This document shows positions 20,760 to 32,484 of a stretch of 64,000 nucleotides of DNA, one piece after another. A program made the translations under genes and the position numbers. The DNA is taken from NCBI GenBank assembly GCA_002007465.1, contig LNAC01000275.1:310001-374000 (forward strand), given 5' to 3'. The stretch's first letter is position 1. Every line of letters begins with the position of its first letter. This DNA comes from Ailurus styani (lineage: Eukaryota > Chordata > Mammalia > Carnivora > Ailuridae). The notes under the pieces are model-generated. The model ran no database searches. It was not told the origin of the DNA and saw only the letters and a program-made list of their open reading frames with translations.

Positions 20760-22016
20760 ATTCTGCATGTCCGTAGCACTTGACTCCTTACTGAAACCTT
20801 CTCTATTGACTTCCAATACATCTTCTTACATCACTCCTATAGCCATTCATTCCCAGATCTCTTCTTAGGCTTCCATTCCACTACTCATGACTTAAATATT
20901 AGTTCCCTGGGGTTCCGCCAGTAGTAACCTTCCCATTATTTATTTTCTCACTTCCTAAAAGGCCACTTCCATGGATACAATCACCATTTATATCTTGAAG
21001 ACTTGTGAACTGATGCTTCCAGTTCAAGTATCTCCCTTGATATTTCAACCTTTATATTCCACTACTTATTCTGATCTTATTATCAGCAAAGACATTTAAA
21101 ACTCAGTATTCTAGAACTGAACTCTGGACATTTCCCTAAACTTACCTATCCTGCCTTATTTCTCTCAGTGAAGGACACCACCTACTATCCCCACATCAGC
21201 AAGACCTATAAACATTATATTTCCTCTTCTATACCACTTATATCCATATTCTATCAATTTTACTTTCTTTAGTATCTCCCTGGCTGGTCCTCTCTTCTCC
21301 ATTCCTCTTGCCACTGGTTCATTGTGGGCCTTTCTCATTTCTTTTTTTTTTTTTAAGAATTTGTTTTTTATTTGAGAGAGAGTATGTGAGAGAGAGATCA
21401 TGAAGAGGGGGGAAGGGTAAAGGGAGAAGCAGTCTAGCAGGACATTGAGCCACCCAGGCAATCCTCCCATTTCTTTTCTGGAGTAAATGGGATAATGCTA
21501 TCCCACCACTCAACAACCTTTTAGTACTTGGTTCCATGCCTTCAACAGTGAAAGCCATTCTGCTGTGCAGCTTATGAGGTCTTCTGGGACCTGGCCACTG
21601 CCAGCTTAGCTCCCTATACACCTCCTAGGACCCTAGGCCCCAGCTACATGGAATTCCTTACTTTTTTTTTTTTTTCAGTGAATCAGAACCTCTTCCTGCT
21701 CATTCCACTAACTTACCTTGGACTATCCTTTCCTACCCACCACTGACACCCTGATTCTTTACCAGAACAGCTTCTGGTCACCCCACAAGATCAACTCAGT
21801 CTTCACATCTCCAGGAAGCCTTCCCTGTCTTCAGTTTTGATTAGGTCCCTTCCTACATTCTCCCACACAGTCCGATTTCCGTGTACTCATCTCACTTCTG
21901 CTGGAGTATAAGCTCTTTGAGAATTTATGGGAATTGGTCTTATTATCACTGTATCTCCAGTGATTTGCACATAGGTGGCCTTCAATACATGCTTTTGGAT
22001 AAATGAATACATAAAC
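20760..22016 (+). mobile_element. Long L2 LINE fragment
   Basis: L2 ORF2 and 3' motifs occur in order: CATGGATACAATCACCATTT, GAACTGAACTCTGGACATTT, CTTCTGGGACCTGGCCACTG, CCAGGAAGCCTTCCCTG, GCTGGAGTATAAGCTCTTTGA and a tail-like CACATAGGTGGCCTTCAATA. It is interrupted by a SINEC at 21346-21467. Confidence 0.7.
21346..21467 (-). mobile_element. Internally deleted SINEC, minus strand
   Basis: It has the tail complement TTTTATTTGAGAGAGAG and the head complement GAGCCACCCAGGCAATCC, but the central GCTCAGGTCATGATC region is missing, giving about 120 bp instead of about 190. CATTTCTTTT flanks it at 21336-21345 and 21468-21477. Confidence 0.8.
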
Positions 22017-23160
22017 CATCCTTAATAATTGATATCTGGCCATTGGCAATTCCTGGGAAGGCAGATTTGGGGATATCTTTGAGATAAGACTGGCAATATT
22101 TGCACCTAACAAGGACTATCTGGATCCTTCTTTTCCCCACCCTCCCCACTTCTAAATGTTTCCTCTGAATTGAAGGAAAAAATCATCTGCATAAGCAAGA
22201 ATAAAATCAAGATTTCTAGACTCCCCAGAGGCAGGGGGGAGGGGCAGCACGCAGGTCTTAAGTCTGTAATTGTATTTTATTTATTTGTTTGTTAGTGCAT
22301 GAAACTATTTTCCTATTTTCAGAGAACTCGGCAGGCTCTTCAGGAATATTTTTTCCATATAAAACCTCAATAATTTTCCTACCTAGAAATAAATATTGGT
22401 GTCTAAATTCCATTTATGTTTATGGTAAAAGGCCAGGGTCTCGAGCATGATCTGAATGACCATACAAAATGTATTCTTGGAGACAAAATTGCACCTCTGA
22501 GTGTCTCAGTACATGAGCAATGCAGAGAGTTCCTCCTAAAGTTCAGTTTTGGAGGTTGTTTATTCTGCAGCAATTCAAGCTTGGGCCAAACTGATTGTTT
22601 TTCTGGTTTAAATTGCACTGTGGATCTCAAGGAAAAGAACATAAACAGTTGGCAAATTTACAGCCTTTAAACAAAATTGCCTTAACTTGAGGGGATTCCC
22701 TTAATATTGCTTATGATTTTTTTTCTCTCTTTTTAAGAACTTCCCCATTTCACAGGAGTTCAGAACATGAAATGTGACACACAGTATGTGCTTCAAGCTA
22801 AAGTTCTCATAAAACAACGACAACAACAACACAACAATCTTCTTAATGTAAATCCCTTATGCACTGGATACCACAGTCAAGGTGCAGTTTAGGACCTGAA
22901 ATGACAAATCTCAGATAATGCTATTTCACTTTCCATCAACACTATAATTCTGTCAGCAAAACTACCCTACTATAATCTTGGGCCAGGAATCTATACCAGA
23001 AGGCCTTTCTGTAAATACAAAATAACCTAGTTATTTGGGGAATAAGCTTCACTCTCTTTGTTCTCCAGCTTAATTCCTCTGTCTACAATTTCAACCACCC
23101 TCTTGTTAACAACGCTCTTCCCTTTGCTCCTGTCCTCACATGCCTGCCCAAACCCCAAAG
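22017..23160. other. Unique sequence, no feature identified
   Basis: Moderately AT-rich sequence with a short (CAA)n-like run near 22814-22835. Open frames on both strands at 22403-22670 overlap and are unsupported. Confidence 0.4.
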
Positions 23161-23164
23161 CTGG

Positions 23165-23360
23165 AACACAGCTAACATTTCCAGAGCGCATAAAATATGC
23201 TAACTATTCACAGTACTTCGTGGGTATTAACTCGTTTAATAATCACAACAATCCTATCAGGTGGGTAGTCTTACTGCTCCCAGGTCACAGATAAGGAAAC
23301 GGCAGGCACAGAGAGAATCAGTGACTTGTCCCAAGGTCACAGGGCCATTCAGTGATGACT
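23165..23360 (+). mobile_element. MIR SINE
   Basis: Clear MIR order: GGGTATTAACTCGTTTAATAATCACAAC, then ACAGATAAGGAAACGGCAGG, then GTGACTTGTCCCAAGGTCAC. Confidence 0.8.
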
Positions 23361-23399
23361 GCCTGGGGCACTCTTCCTCAATACTGGTGAGGTCTAGTG

Positions 23400-24704
23400 G
23401 GGATGACTACACAATCAAATTGGTACCGTTACATGTGGTCACCATCCTCATCTGGACCTTCAAACTGTTCAACAATTTCATGACGTTTCCCTCGTTAGCC
23501 TCTTCATTCTCCCAAAAAACTGCCTCAGCTCCTCTGTTTCCTCACCTTCTCCCTCCACTCAGCAGATTAGTGTCCCTTCCTAATTCCTAGGGAAAATAGA
23601 AATTATCACAGAAACTCCTTCAGCCTCTTACTGCCTATTACCATGGAAGAGGTTCCCCATCTGCTATCTAAGACAGAATACCATGCTGTCTGGCTTTCTC
23701 AGAGAATCTGTTCTATCAAGTGTTCTTCGCACCCCTCTGTCCCTGCTTTTTTATATTCAACCGCTCTCTCCCCACTGTTTCTTCTTTACCACCTTTAAAA
23801 ATGTTTCTCTCACTCATCTTAAACCATGGCCTCATAGAGCTACTGACTGGACTTCATGTCTGCATCCCCCTTCCTGCTCACCCATTCTTCAGTCTTCTCT
23901 GGCCTGGCTTTTGCCTTCACTGCTCCACAGAAATTGCTCTTGTGAGTCACCAGTAACCTTGTCTCTGCCAGATATCTGCTGTCCTTTCCACTGCGTTTGA
24001 CACTCCTGTCACCTATCCCAGCAGAAACATGTCCTCTCCTTTGCTTCTTTGATACCATGTACTGCTATTTTTTTCTCCTTCCTCTTTGAAGACTTCTTAA
24101 GTCACCTTGGTGGGCTCCAATTCCTCTATCTTCTCCTTAAATGATGATGGTGCCCTAGGCTCTCTTCTTGTACTACACCAAGCTCCAGGGAAACCATGGC
24201 TACTCCCCTAGCTTCAATTACCATTCATTTACCAGACATTTCCAACTCTCTCTGCCTAGCTCAGTCAGTTCTGTTCTGCTATTCATCTCCACTTAGATGA
24301 TTTATGGGTACATAAGCTCAAATTTCCTAACATTAACTACATTCTCTTTCCCCTCCCTCAAATTCTGTTCATTCATCAGTGTCCTGTATCCTTGCTCAAA
24401 TCATCTACTTTATTTCACACATTTGGTCTACCACCAAATCCTGTTGATTCTACCTCCTAAATAATGCTCAAATTCACTCTTTGCTCTCTATTGCCAGGGC
24501 TACCACCCTCATCTAAACCACGATTCTCTTTGCCTGGACTAATTCAAGAACTGATTAAATTGGTCTACTTTCTGCAACAGGGCCCTCACCTCTACTCAAC
24601 TCATTATCCAACCTGAAGCCAGTGTATACTATTTAAAAAGTAAATCTGGTCATGTCATAGTTTCAATTGCCCTTTAGATGCAAACCAAAATCCAAAATAT
24701 AGTT

Positions 24705-24740
<36 letters not shown>

Positions 24741-25060
24741 CTAGCTCCTACCTACGTCTCTATTTTTGTCCTTGATCTTTCCTCTCATTGATTCTCTGCA
24801 GAATCTCAAATGCTTCCCTATACGCCAAGCTTTTATTACACTTAGGAGCTGTTCATATGTCACTCCTTTGTCCCTTCCTCCCATTATCACCCATCACTTC
24901 CTTAAGGCACCCTTCCCTGACTCCTAGGACTAGATTAAATCCCCTTAGTAGGTGTACTTTTCGTTTCATTTTTCATAAACTTTACCCCATTATTTATATT
25001 CGAGATCTACTCGTCCTATACGCATATAAGAAGGAAAAATGTCTATCTGGTGGACATTAT
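23400..25060 (+). mobile_element. Long L2 LINE tract
   Basis: About 1.7 kb follows the L2 ORF2-to-3' order. Diagnostic strings include AAATCCTGTTGATTCTACCT, CTCCTAAATAATGCTCAAAT, CTTTGCCTGGACTAATTCAA, CTGGTCATGTCATAGTTTCA and CACCCTTCCCTGACTCC. It is decayed and carries a CA microsatellite at 24707. The C/T-rich open frames here are remnants or chance. Confidence 0.8.
24707..24737. repeat. (AC)n microsatellite
   Basis: An uninterrupted AC run of about 15 units within the L2 tract. Confidence 0.93.
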
Positions 25061-26055
25061 ATTTCTAGACTAAAACGTTTCCAGCCTAGACTCATACTAT
25101 TTATTTTTACTAATCTTATCATTTCTGTGTCATAGTATTAGCTATCTAGATGGACATTAAAGAAAATGTCACTTTGTTACTTAATTTACCCATCGCATGT
25201 CTAATAATACATTGCTCTGAAAATCATGGAAATATCAGTCAGGCATCTTTGGTCATATAACCCAATAATGAAATAATCTGCCCATCAACTTTTTTTCCAG
25301 TTGAAAAACATTTTGTGTCTTAGAAAATGGAGAATGAAAATGGAAAGTTTTTTCTTTACCTCCGTTATGAAATGTGGGGGGTGTGGGTGGTGAAGCCCAC
25401 TTTGCTGATTTATGCCCCTCTCCCCAACCAGGATGTGACTTCCATTTTAGTGTGTTCACTCAAGCATATTATTTTAAGGAAATGAAAATAGGTTTGTAAT
25501 TTTTCATCAATGAAGTAGGCAATTTTCAAAGATAATTAGCTGTCAAAAGCAGAAAGTTTGTTGCTTAAAGAAATTTTATTTTTTTATATGAAAGTTGGAC
25601 AAAACTGAGTAATATAAGCTTTTCTAACCTGTTTCTATCCCAAAGATAAATATATACTATTTTCTTTCCAGTGATAACCAACTTGTTTTTTTGGAAAGTG
25701 GGGTCATTAAAGTATCCAAAATGGTTCCAAATGCCAAGTTTCACACATGATCCTTTGATTCTCAAAGCTGTCATGTGGGTAAAAATCACACTTATCAAAG
25801 AAACACAATAATGACAGTTCAGAGGCTGTGCTGAAACTTGAAAGTAATTGAACCATTTAACCACCATTTACTTGCTCAAAATTTCTCCTCAGGAATGACC
25901 CCATGGCTAAAAGCCTATGTTCTTGTAGCATGATGAATTCATTGCTTTTTGGATGAGCTCAGTCTGTTTTGAGGCACCCTTACAAAACTCAGACTAATTA
26001 TGCTATCTTCCTGGCGCCCAATGGTAAGGTTTTTGTCCAAGGTCTCTCTTATTCT
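25061..26055. other. Unique sequence, no feature identified
   Basis: The left edge may still be L2. The rest is AT-rich with no repeat or exon I can name; minus-strand frames at 25253-25867 are unsupported. Confidence 0.4.
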
Positions 26056-26059
26056 AAAG

Positions 26060-26235
26060 TAGTAGCTCTCAAATGTTAGCCTGCATCAAAATCACCTGAA
26101 ATGTTTGTTAAAACACAGATTGTGGGTTCCCTAGCCAGAGGTTCTGATTCATTCAGCATCTGGCATGGCTGGAAAATTTGCATTTCAAAGATGCTCCCAA
26201 TGATGTTGATGATCAAGGGCCAACACCTAGAATCC
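26060..26235 (+). mobile_element. MER5A-like hAT DNA transposon remnant
   Basis: AGCTCTCAAATGTTAGCCTG, ATCAAAATCACCTGAAATG, TTGTTAAAACACAGATTG and AGGTTCTGATTCATTCAGCA follow the order of the MER5A group of nonautonomous hAT-Charlie elements. The 3' terminal inverted repeat is lost or unrecognisable. The strand follows my memory of the consensus. Confidence 0.65.
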
Positions 26236-26811
26236 CTGTCCTGAAAATATGCCCGTTTCCACAACACCTAGCATTCTTTCCTACCAGATTTATGTAAATC
26301 TTGTTTCCTCTGGGCCATTACTAACACCTTGTTATCCTCTTGTAATTCCTCAATGCTGGTACTAATAGAAATATCATGAACGCCATAGGTGTCATTTTAA
26401 GTTTTCTAAATTTAATTTTAAATTTAAACAACTTTTTAAAAATTTTTTCCTTAGCCACTTTACAAAAGTAAAAAAAGAGATGAATTTTAATAATATATTT
26501 TATTGAACTCTATATACCCCAAATACTTTCATCCAACATGTACTCGACATAGTAAATATTAATGAGCCATTTTACTTGTTTTTTCTTATGTTCAAAGATG
26601 TATTAAATCTTTGAAATCTGATATTTCTTATACTTACAGCACATCTCACTTTGGACTAGCCACATTTCCAGTGTCTCCTAGGCACACGTAGCTGGTGGCT
26701 ACTGTAGATTCAAGAAAACAAATATTGAGAGTTCTGCTTTGTCCGCCCCTTTTTATGACTTTCACTACATTTCCTCACTTCTAAATGGGTCTGTCTGCTG
26801 CATTATCAATT
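26236..26811. other. Unique AT-rich sequence, no feature identified
   Basis: No exon or nameable repeat was seen. A stretch at 26390-26700 (cacacgtagctggtggctac-like) may be another old DNA-transposon remnant. Confidence 0.35.
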
Positions 26812-26820
26812 TATAACAGG

Positions 26821-27007
26821 TTTTTTTTTTAAATTTATTTGACAGAGAGAGAGAGATCACAAGTAGGCAGAGAGGCAGCCAGAGAGAGAGGAGGAAGCAG
26901 GCTCCCCACTGAGCAGAGAGCCCGATGCGGGCCTCGATCCCAGGACCCTGAGATCATGACCTGAGCCGAAGGCAGAGGCTTTAACCCACTGAGCTACCCA
27001 GGTGCCC
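26821..27007 (-). mobile_element. SINEC, minus strand
   Basis: A full-length copy with GAGCCCGATGCGGGCCTCGA and the mustelid-type GGCAGAGGCTTTAACCCACT near the head. The target duplication TATAACAGGTTTT is at 26812 (the last four T run into the tail) and at 27008-27020. Confidence 0.95.
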
Positions 27008-27289
27008 TATAACAGGTTTTAATGGGAAGAAACGAACCATTACATCATTAAACATACACATTGATTTTAAAATGCAATGCCAATGTAAGAATTCTTTTTT
27101 TATACATAGAACCATGATGCACTTGCACAGATCATGATACACTTGCTTTTCTCCTGCCCCTTTGTCCTTGTCATCTTCTTCCCCATCAGCAATCCCTCCC
27201 TCCAGCAAGATAATCCATGTCAACAATGTAGTATTGGTACTTCTTTATTTTTCATCTATTTGCATATAATCCTATACCAACATACAAAC

Positions 27290-27545
27290 AGAAGTTTGTT
27301 TATCTACATTTGTTTTATTAAAATAGGGTCATATCGTACCCACCTCTCTGTATAATGCCTTTCTTATTCAAGAAGAACTCAAGAAAATCTCTGCAAGTCA
27401 ACTGGAGGTTGTAATTCATTCTTTTTAATGGCTACTGAAGAGTATGGACCAGCTCACATAATTCATTCAATATGTCCATTATTAATGGGCATTTATACTT
27501 ATCCTATTTTTGTTTTTAAGAAAAATTCTGTAAAAATTGAATAGA
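27290..27545 (-). mobile_element. Old L1-type LINE 3' fragment, minus strand
   Basis: TCTTTTTAATGGCTACTGAAGAGTATGG followed by AATATGTCCATTATTAATGGGCATTT is the reversed order of the old L1 ORF2 end (AATGGATAAAC...CAATGGAATATTATTCAGCC). The copy is highly diverged. Confidence 0.4.
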
Positions 27546-28084
27546 TGATGGACAAATAAATGGAAGGACAGAGAGATAATTCAGATATTTAGATATATAT
27601 AGATTCACAGCCTACTCTGCCTTTTACCGTGCAATCTTTGTTATCCTTGAACTTAGACTTTCTCCCACTGTATCTGGGCCCTTTCTTCCCAACAAACAAA
27701 ACCAGTTATCATTAGTGATCCAAACAGAACTTTTTAAATCATTTTTCTAATGATCCTTCCATAGTCAACAGCGAGCTCAAACTAATAGATGTCCCCTAAT
27801 TCTCCCCAGTGCTCTTTATTCAGGTGTTCTTTTTATCAGTCTAGCTTCCTGGCAAATAGTAAACAAACCTGGGGAAAATCCATACAGAAATGATTTTATT
27901 ATTGCATGCTCACTTACTTTGCTAAATATATATATATATATATATATTAATTGGCATTAATAAGATTAATTTCTTCACTGATGTTCTAATTTTTTTTTAA
28001 ATTAGACTAGCAATCAAAGGGCTTGGAATCCATATCCTGCCCAAAGTAGTGTAGATTTTAACTCAGGTAATAATAATAATCAGC
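27546..28084. other. Unique AT-rich sequence
   Basis: It contains the TA microsatellite at 27926-27947 and nothing else I can name. Confidence 0.4.
27926..27947. repeat. (AT)n microsatellite
   Basis: An uninterrupted AT run of eleven units. Confidence 0.9.
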
Positions 28085-28315
28085 ATGATGAATAAACAGC
28101 AACATTTATCTAGTGTTAGTATGTGACAGGCACCATTCTAAGTACTTTACATGTATTAATTCATTTGCTTTTTCAAAATCTCCACAATATAGGTACACTC
28201 ATTTTAGTATTGTTCCCATTTCACAGCTGGGGACACTGAGATCATACCTCCAATAAACGGCAGAAATGGGATTGAAACATAGAGGGTATGACTCGAGGCT
28301 TTATCTCCTAACCTA
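28085..28315 (+). mobile_element. MIR SINE
   Basis: TAGTATGTGACAGGCACCATTCTAAG, TTTACATGTATTAATTCATTTG, CCCATTTCACAGCTGGGGAC and ACGGCAGAAATGGGATTGAA follow the MIR consensus in order. Confidence 0.8.
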
Positions 28316-29920
28316 GTAAATAAGTAAGCAGTAAATCACCTCATCTCCTCTGTCTTTGAACCTCAGTTCCCTCATCTCTCAAATGGGTACATTAGTATCA
28401 GTTCTTCCTAACTTTAGAACTGCTGAGAAGAAATATGAAAGTTATCTGAAAACCACTGACTGCTCTAACAAAGCGAGGGAGTCTTACTGAAGCTTGGAAA
28501 ATTGGGTAGGACTATATCATCATTTGAAGCAAAAACTGAGCCAATAAAATGTCTTCTACAATAGCAAAGTAAGCCACGTTCTGACCACACATCCTTTTGA
28601 AGGTGAGCCTGGACACGTATGTCCCACTAATACAGGGTATGAACTAAGCCTGATTCTCCCAGCCTGCTGATATGCCCAAAATGAGAGAAAGAGCAGCCAA
28701 CCTTTACCCTATTGTGTAGCTTGTCCATGTCCCTCCTCTCTCTGCTCCGCTCCTTGTATTTTACTTAATTGGAGCACCAGGCTATAAATCTTACATACTT
28801 AAGGGCCAGAAAACTCTCTGGAGCTCTCACACTGATATTTGTGTGGGAGTTTAGCGATATTGAATTTTCAAATAAAATGATTAACAGGCACCTCTAGGGC
28901 AGCCTCAGAGAAAACAATCCTTCCTGAATCTTGCCACCTTAATCTGAGGAAGCTTTTTGTTCTGAGGTTTAATAAAATGGTTGGAAAGTAACATAGGGAT
29001 GGGTGACTAAAAGCAGGCAGAGAGAGGAACCTCATTCTCTAGGCTGGAAGCTCCCTTCAGGGACTAACTGCTCTCTGTCCAGGCCTGACAGGGCTCTTGG
29101 AACATGATACTGGGGAGGTTTCAGTCACTTAAATTTTAACTGCAATCGGCTGCCATTACTATTTTTTTAAGAAACACTTTCTCCAAGATTGTAATAGTTG
29201 GAAATGGGTGTACACCTGATCAGCAAGCCTATTTGCTTTTCCAGAGCATAATAACATCTATCAGACTTCATGAAGCAGAGAATTAAAATCAGTTAAAAGG
29301 AAGAACATAATCCAATCCAATTCTAACCACAGACTGAGGCCTACGAGCCTACTATTTGCTGAAACACTGATTTAGAGGGCCTGCCAAAGAAATATAGAAT
29401 GTTTATGGCCTCACACAATAGGAATCTGCCTCATTTATGCAGCAGGAAGATCATTTACCACCAATTTCTAAAAGACACCAAGCGTCAATAATAAATTTTC
29501 GAATCAAGGCCAGAAATTGCAATATTCAAAAGGGGACCATTAAGCGATATGAAGCTGTTGTCAGAAGGAGGATTTTCAGGGGCGCCACACCAATTTATAA
29601 TCCAGAAGCATCGATAAAGTAGTCGTGACCAGCCTGGTTTCCTAGTTTCTGGGGAGGAGGAGGCTTAGCGGTACAGAGGATCTGGGTCGACGAGCAAGAA
29701 GGACAGGGCATCTCCCACTGAGACGCCTCAGTGCCAGGCTGGCTGCCCTCTGAGATGACCGCAGAACCACACTTCCTCCACAGCAGGTCGGCTTCCTGGG
29801 AGCAATTCCCACTTCGTGCTTAGAGACAAGAGGTTGAATAAAGCTGCTGGAGGGGCTGCTTCTCTGCCCCAAATCTCCCCCTTTACATTCACACTTTTGC
29901 CTATTTAACCCTTTACCTAC
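28316..29920. other. Unique stretch, partly of conserved-element texture
   Basis: No transposon was recognised apart from a MIR-like central motif (CTCAGTTCCCTCATCTCTCA) near 28363-28400. The part at about 29380-29640 is repeat-free, has several CpGs and carries an open plus-strand frame (29437-29622) with no splice sites. It may be a conserved noncoding element. Confidence 0.3.

Positions 29921-29922
<2 letters not shown>

Positions 29923-29972
<50 letters not shown>
29923..29972. repeat. (AC)25 microsatellite followed by CT tract
   Basis: Fifty bases of pure AC are followed by a TTCTCTCTCTCTCCCTCTCT tract up to 29997. The minus-strand 60-codon frame across it is an artefact. Confidence 0.95.
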
Positions 29973-29976
<4 letters not shown>

Positions 29977-30109
29977 CTCTCTCTCTCCCTCTCTCTCAAA
30001 ACAGGAACTTATGTATCCCAGCCTTTCCTCTCTCATATGTCCCACAACATCCCAAAGGCTATGAAAACTTGGAGGAAATGAAAAGTAGCTCCTACTCACA
30101 GAAAAGTCT

Positions 30110-30260
30110 GACTTCTGGGATGGAGCACAGCAGCCTGCCTATGCCATCCCTTACCAGCTGTGTGGCTTTCTCAACGTCACTTGAAACATCTCTCAGTCTC
30201 GTTGTCTCTCTTATAAAATGAACAAACTACTACTTCATGTCAGGAAGATATAAGGCCATT
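30110..30260 (+). mobile_element. MIR fragment
   Basis: ACCAGCTGTGTGGCTTTCTC and CTCTCAGTCTCGTTGTCTCT resemble the MIR AGCTGTGTGACCTTGGGC and CTGAGCCTCAGTTTCCTC blocks. Confidence 0.5.
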
Positions 30261-30434
30261 TGTGAAAATTCTTAAAAAGAATTCAAAGAGTATTAACTGA
30301 ATTCAGTCCCGTCGCCTCGATTTGGATTTTGTCCGAGATCCCTGGGACAGAAAACTGGGAGTCAGGAACAGGAGAGTGTTCGATTCTGGCTGGCATTGGA
30401 GGAAGTAACGGTCCACATAAAGAAAGACTCTCCT

Positions 30435-30700
30435 GGGGGGTTGTGGGGGGTAGGGAGGGAAAAATAATGAAACAAGATGGGATGGGGAAGGAGACAAACC
30501 ATAAGAGACTTCTAATCTCATAAAACAAACTGAGGGTTACTGGGGGGTGGGAGGGTAGGGATAGGGTGGATGGGTTATGGACATTGGGGAGGGTTTGTGC
30601 TTTGGTGAATGCTGTGAAAGATGTAAGCCTGATGATTCACAGACCTGTACCCCTTGGGCAAATAATAAAAATAAAATTAAAAAAAAAAAAAAAAAAAAAG
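30435..30700 (+). mobile_element. Young 5'-truncated L1 (3' UTR and poly(A) only)
   Basis: The 266-bp insertion matches a carnivore L1 3' UTR: GAAACAAGATGGGATGGGGA, AAACAAACTGAGGGTTACTG, ATGGACATTGGGGAGGGTTT and GATGATTCACAGACCTGTAC. It ends in a poly(A) of about 20. A perfect 14-bp target duplication AGAAAGACTCTCCT (30421-30434 and 30701-30714) proves a single L1-mediated insertion. The same 3' UTR type occurs in the L1 at 51759-52542. Two G-rich blocks (30435-30459 and 30542-30565) fit G-quadruplex patterns. Confidence 0.95.
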
Positions 30701-30719
30701 AGAAAGACTCTCCTCAGGG

Positions 30720-30925
30720 AAAGTAGTCAACCAGGGGTCAGACTAGGAGAGCCGAGACATAAGCTCTTGTGCTGCGTATTCTCTGCCTTTTGTCAAGTCC
30801 CTCAATCTCTCTGAGCTTTACTTCCCTCACCTGTGCAGTGGGATTCCTGATAACCACCTTACAGCATTAGGGTGAATATGAAATGAGAAAATATACATAT
30901 CCGTAAACTAGAAAGAATTTTCCCA
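30720..30925 (+). mobile_element. MIR SINE
   Basis: TTTGTCAAGTCCCTCAATCTCTCTGAGC, TTCCCTCACCTGTGCAGTGG and AACCACCTTACAGCATTAGGG follow the MIR consensus in order. The young L1 landed just upstream of it. Confidence 0.75.
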
Positions 30926-30934
30926 CTCTTGGTC

Positions 30935-31115
30935 TGGCCCTCGACTAACTCTCTTGTTTACTTTCTTCAGGGACTGCCTTGAAGCAGCCATGTTTGTTTT
31001 GTGCTTTGTATCATATTCACCAGCACTAGAATATCAACTCCTGAAGACAGAAACTTTGTCTTATTAACACCTGTATCACTCATGTTTAGAGCAATCTTGT
31101 TCTGAATATTCATTT
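30935..31115 (+). mobile_element. L2 3' fragment
   Basis: AGAATATCAACTCCTGAAGACAGAAACTTTGTC followed by CTGTATCACTC resembles the L2 3' end (GTAAGCTCC...GGGCAGGGACTTTGTC...GTATCCC). Confidence 0.55.
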
Positions 31116-32056
31116 TGTGTTCTGATTGCTAGACAAGCATACTGGCAGTCAGCCCAGAAAAAAAAAAAAAAAAACTCAAAGCAGGTGAAGTTTGCCCTCA
31201 CTGACTCTCCTTATCCTACTTAGCATCAGAAATGAACGACCACCTCCTTCCTATGACTGGGGAATCTTCTATGCAGAAGGAAAGCCTATCTCTCCCTAGA
31301 GAAGTTACAACTACCAAGTATTTGTGTTCCAGCTTCCCTTGCAGCTAAGGTGCAGGCACCTGACTAATTTCTATCCCCAGACTCACCTGCTGCAGACTTT
31401 GAAATGTAAACTAGTAAATCCAAGAAGCATAGGACCAAAATCTCCATTCTGGCAAAGACTAGTAAGAGAGGCAGCTGTGCCGATGGTTCCAGCACCAGCG
31501 TCCAGGGCCCTGGATTGGTGATACTGAAAGAGCAACCTGCTTTACCTGCACCCAAGGCGTGTTTTTACTGGGTCAGATCTGTGGCATGAGTTTTGCTCTA
31601 ACTCCTGATTGTATTACCTTCGAGCTTTGGGTTTTTTTGGTATTCTGGATGGTCTGTATATAAAACTTCCTTTAATTAGTGTATTTTAAGCTTAAATTAT
31701 CTAGACATGGTTTTGTTGTTTGACTGAGAAGATCCTCCTCTTCCCCCCAAATAGCCCCTATCTTCATCAGATTTCACATGATCCTGGTCCCCTAAGGGAC
31801 TCCTACTAAGCTGTCCTACTAGAAATTAAATCCCCTCTCCAGCCCTCCTCTTTCCCCCCAGATCAAACTGCACATTTCCTAGAGCATTTTCCTTTAGGAC
31901 CGTACTTGGTATAGGAATAATATGATCAATTAACTTAAGCTAACGTGTTAATTGCTGACACTAATTGAATATTACCCCAGCATCTTAGCAGATACTTTTA
32001 ATGTGTCAAAGCAACGGAGAAAGGAATGTGTTTTCACCCAGTCCCAGGGCCTGTGA
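31116..32056. other. Unique or old-repeat sequence
   Basis: It holds a poly(A) run at 31159-31176. Around 31325 the string CCAGCTTCCCTTGCAGCTAA recalls an old LTR or DNA element that I cannot name. No exon was seen. Confidence 0.35.
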
Positions 32057-32064
32057 GGGTTCTA

Positions 32065-32276
32065 TTTTTTTTTTAAGATTATATATTTATTTATTTCTCA
32101 GAGAGAGAGATGGTGGGGGGCAGAACACAAGCAGGCAAAGTGGCAGGCAGAGGGAGAGGGAGAAGCTCAGCTCACCACCAAGCAAGGAGCCCTATGCAGG
32201 ACTCCATCCCAGGATGCTGGGATCCTGACCTGAGCCGAAGGCAGCTGCCCAACCAACTGAACCACCCAGGCATCCT
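32065..32276 (-). mobile_element. SINEC, minus strand
   Basis: Tail complement at the left, GAGCCGAAGGCAGCTGCC core and head complement ACCACCCAGGCATCC at the right. The target duplication GGGTTCTA is at 32057-32064 and 32277-32284. Confidence 0.93.
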
Positions 32277-32418
32277 GGGTTCTACTTTTTGTCTGTAATC
32301 TCGAAGGTCCTGCCTCCATCGAGATGCATCGTGTCTCATCCAACCACAGGTGCCCCATGGACCAACCATTAAAATGACACTGGTACAGTTTATTTAATCA
32401 ATGTCTTTACTTCATGAT

Positions 32419-32479
32419 TATATATGTATACATGCACATGCGCGCATGCATGTGCGCGCACACAGGCACACACACACAC
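32419..32479. repeat. Alternating purine-pyrimidine tract (Z-DNA-prone)
   Basis: Positions 32419-32464 alternate pyrimidine and purine without a break for 46 bases, with a CG-rich centre (GCGCGCATGCATGTGCGCGC at 32440-32459 area). After one disrupted step the alternation continues as GCACACAC to 32479. The mix of TA, CG and CA steps distinguishes it from a simple microsatellite. Confidence 0.9.
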
Positions 32480-32484
32480 CCCTA

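Noticed and set aside
23058..25135. Several C/T-rich plus-strand frames rich in Pro, Ser and Leu
   Set aside because: They are chance frames in an ancient L2 tract.
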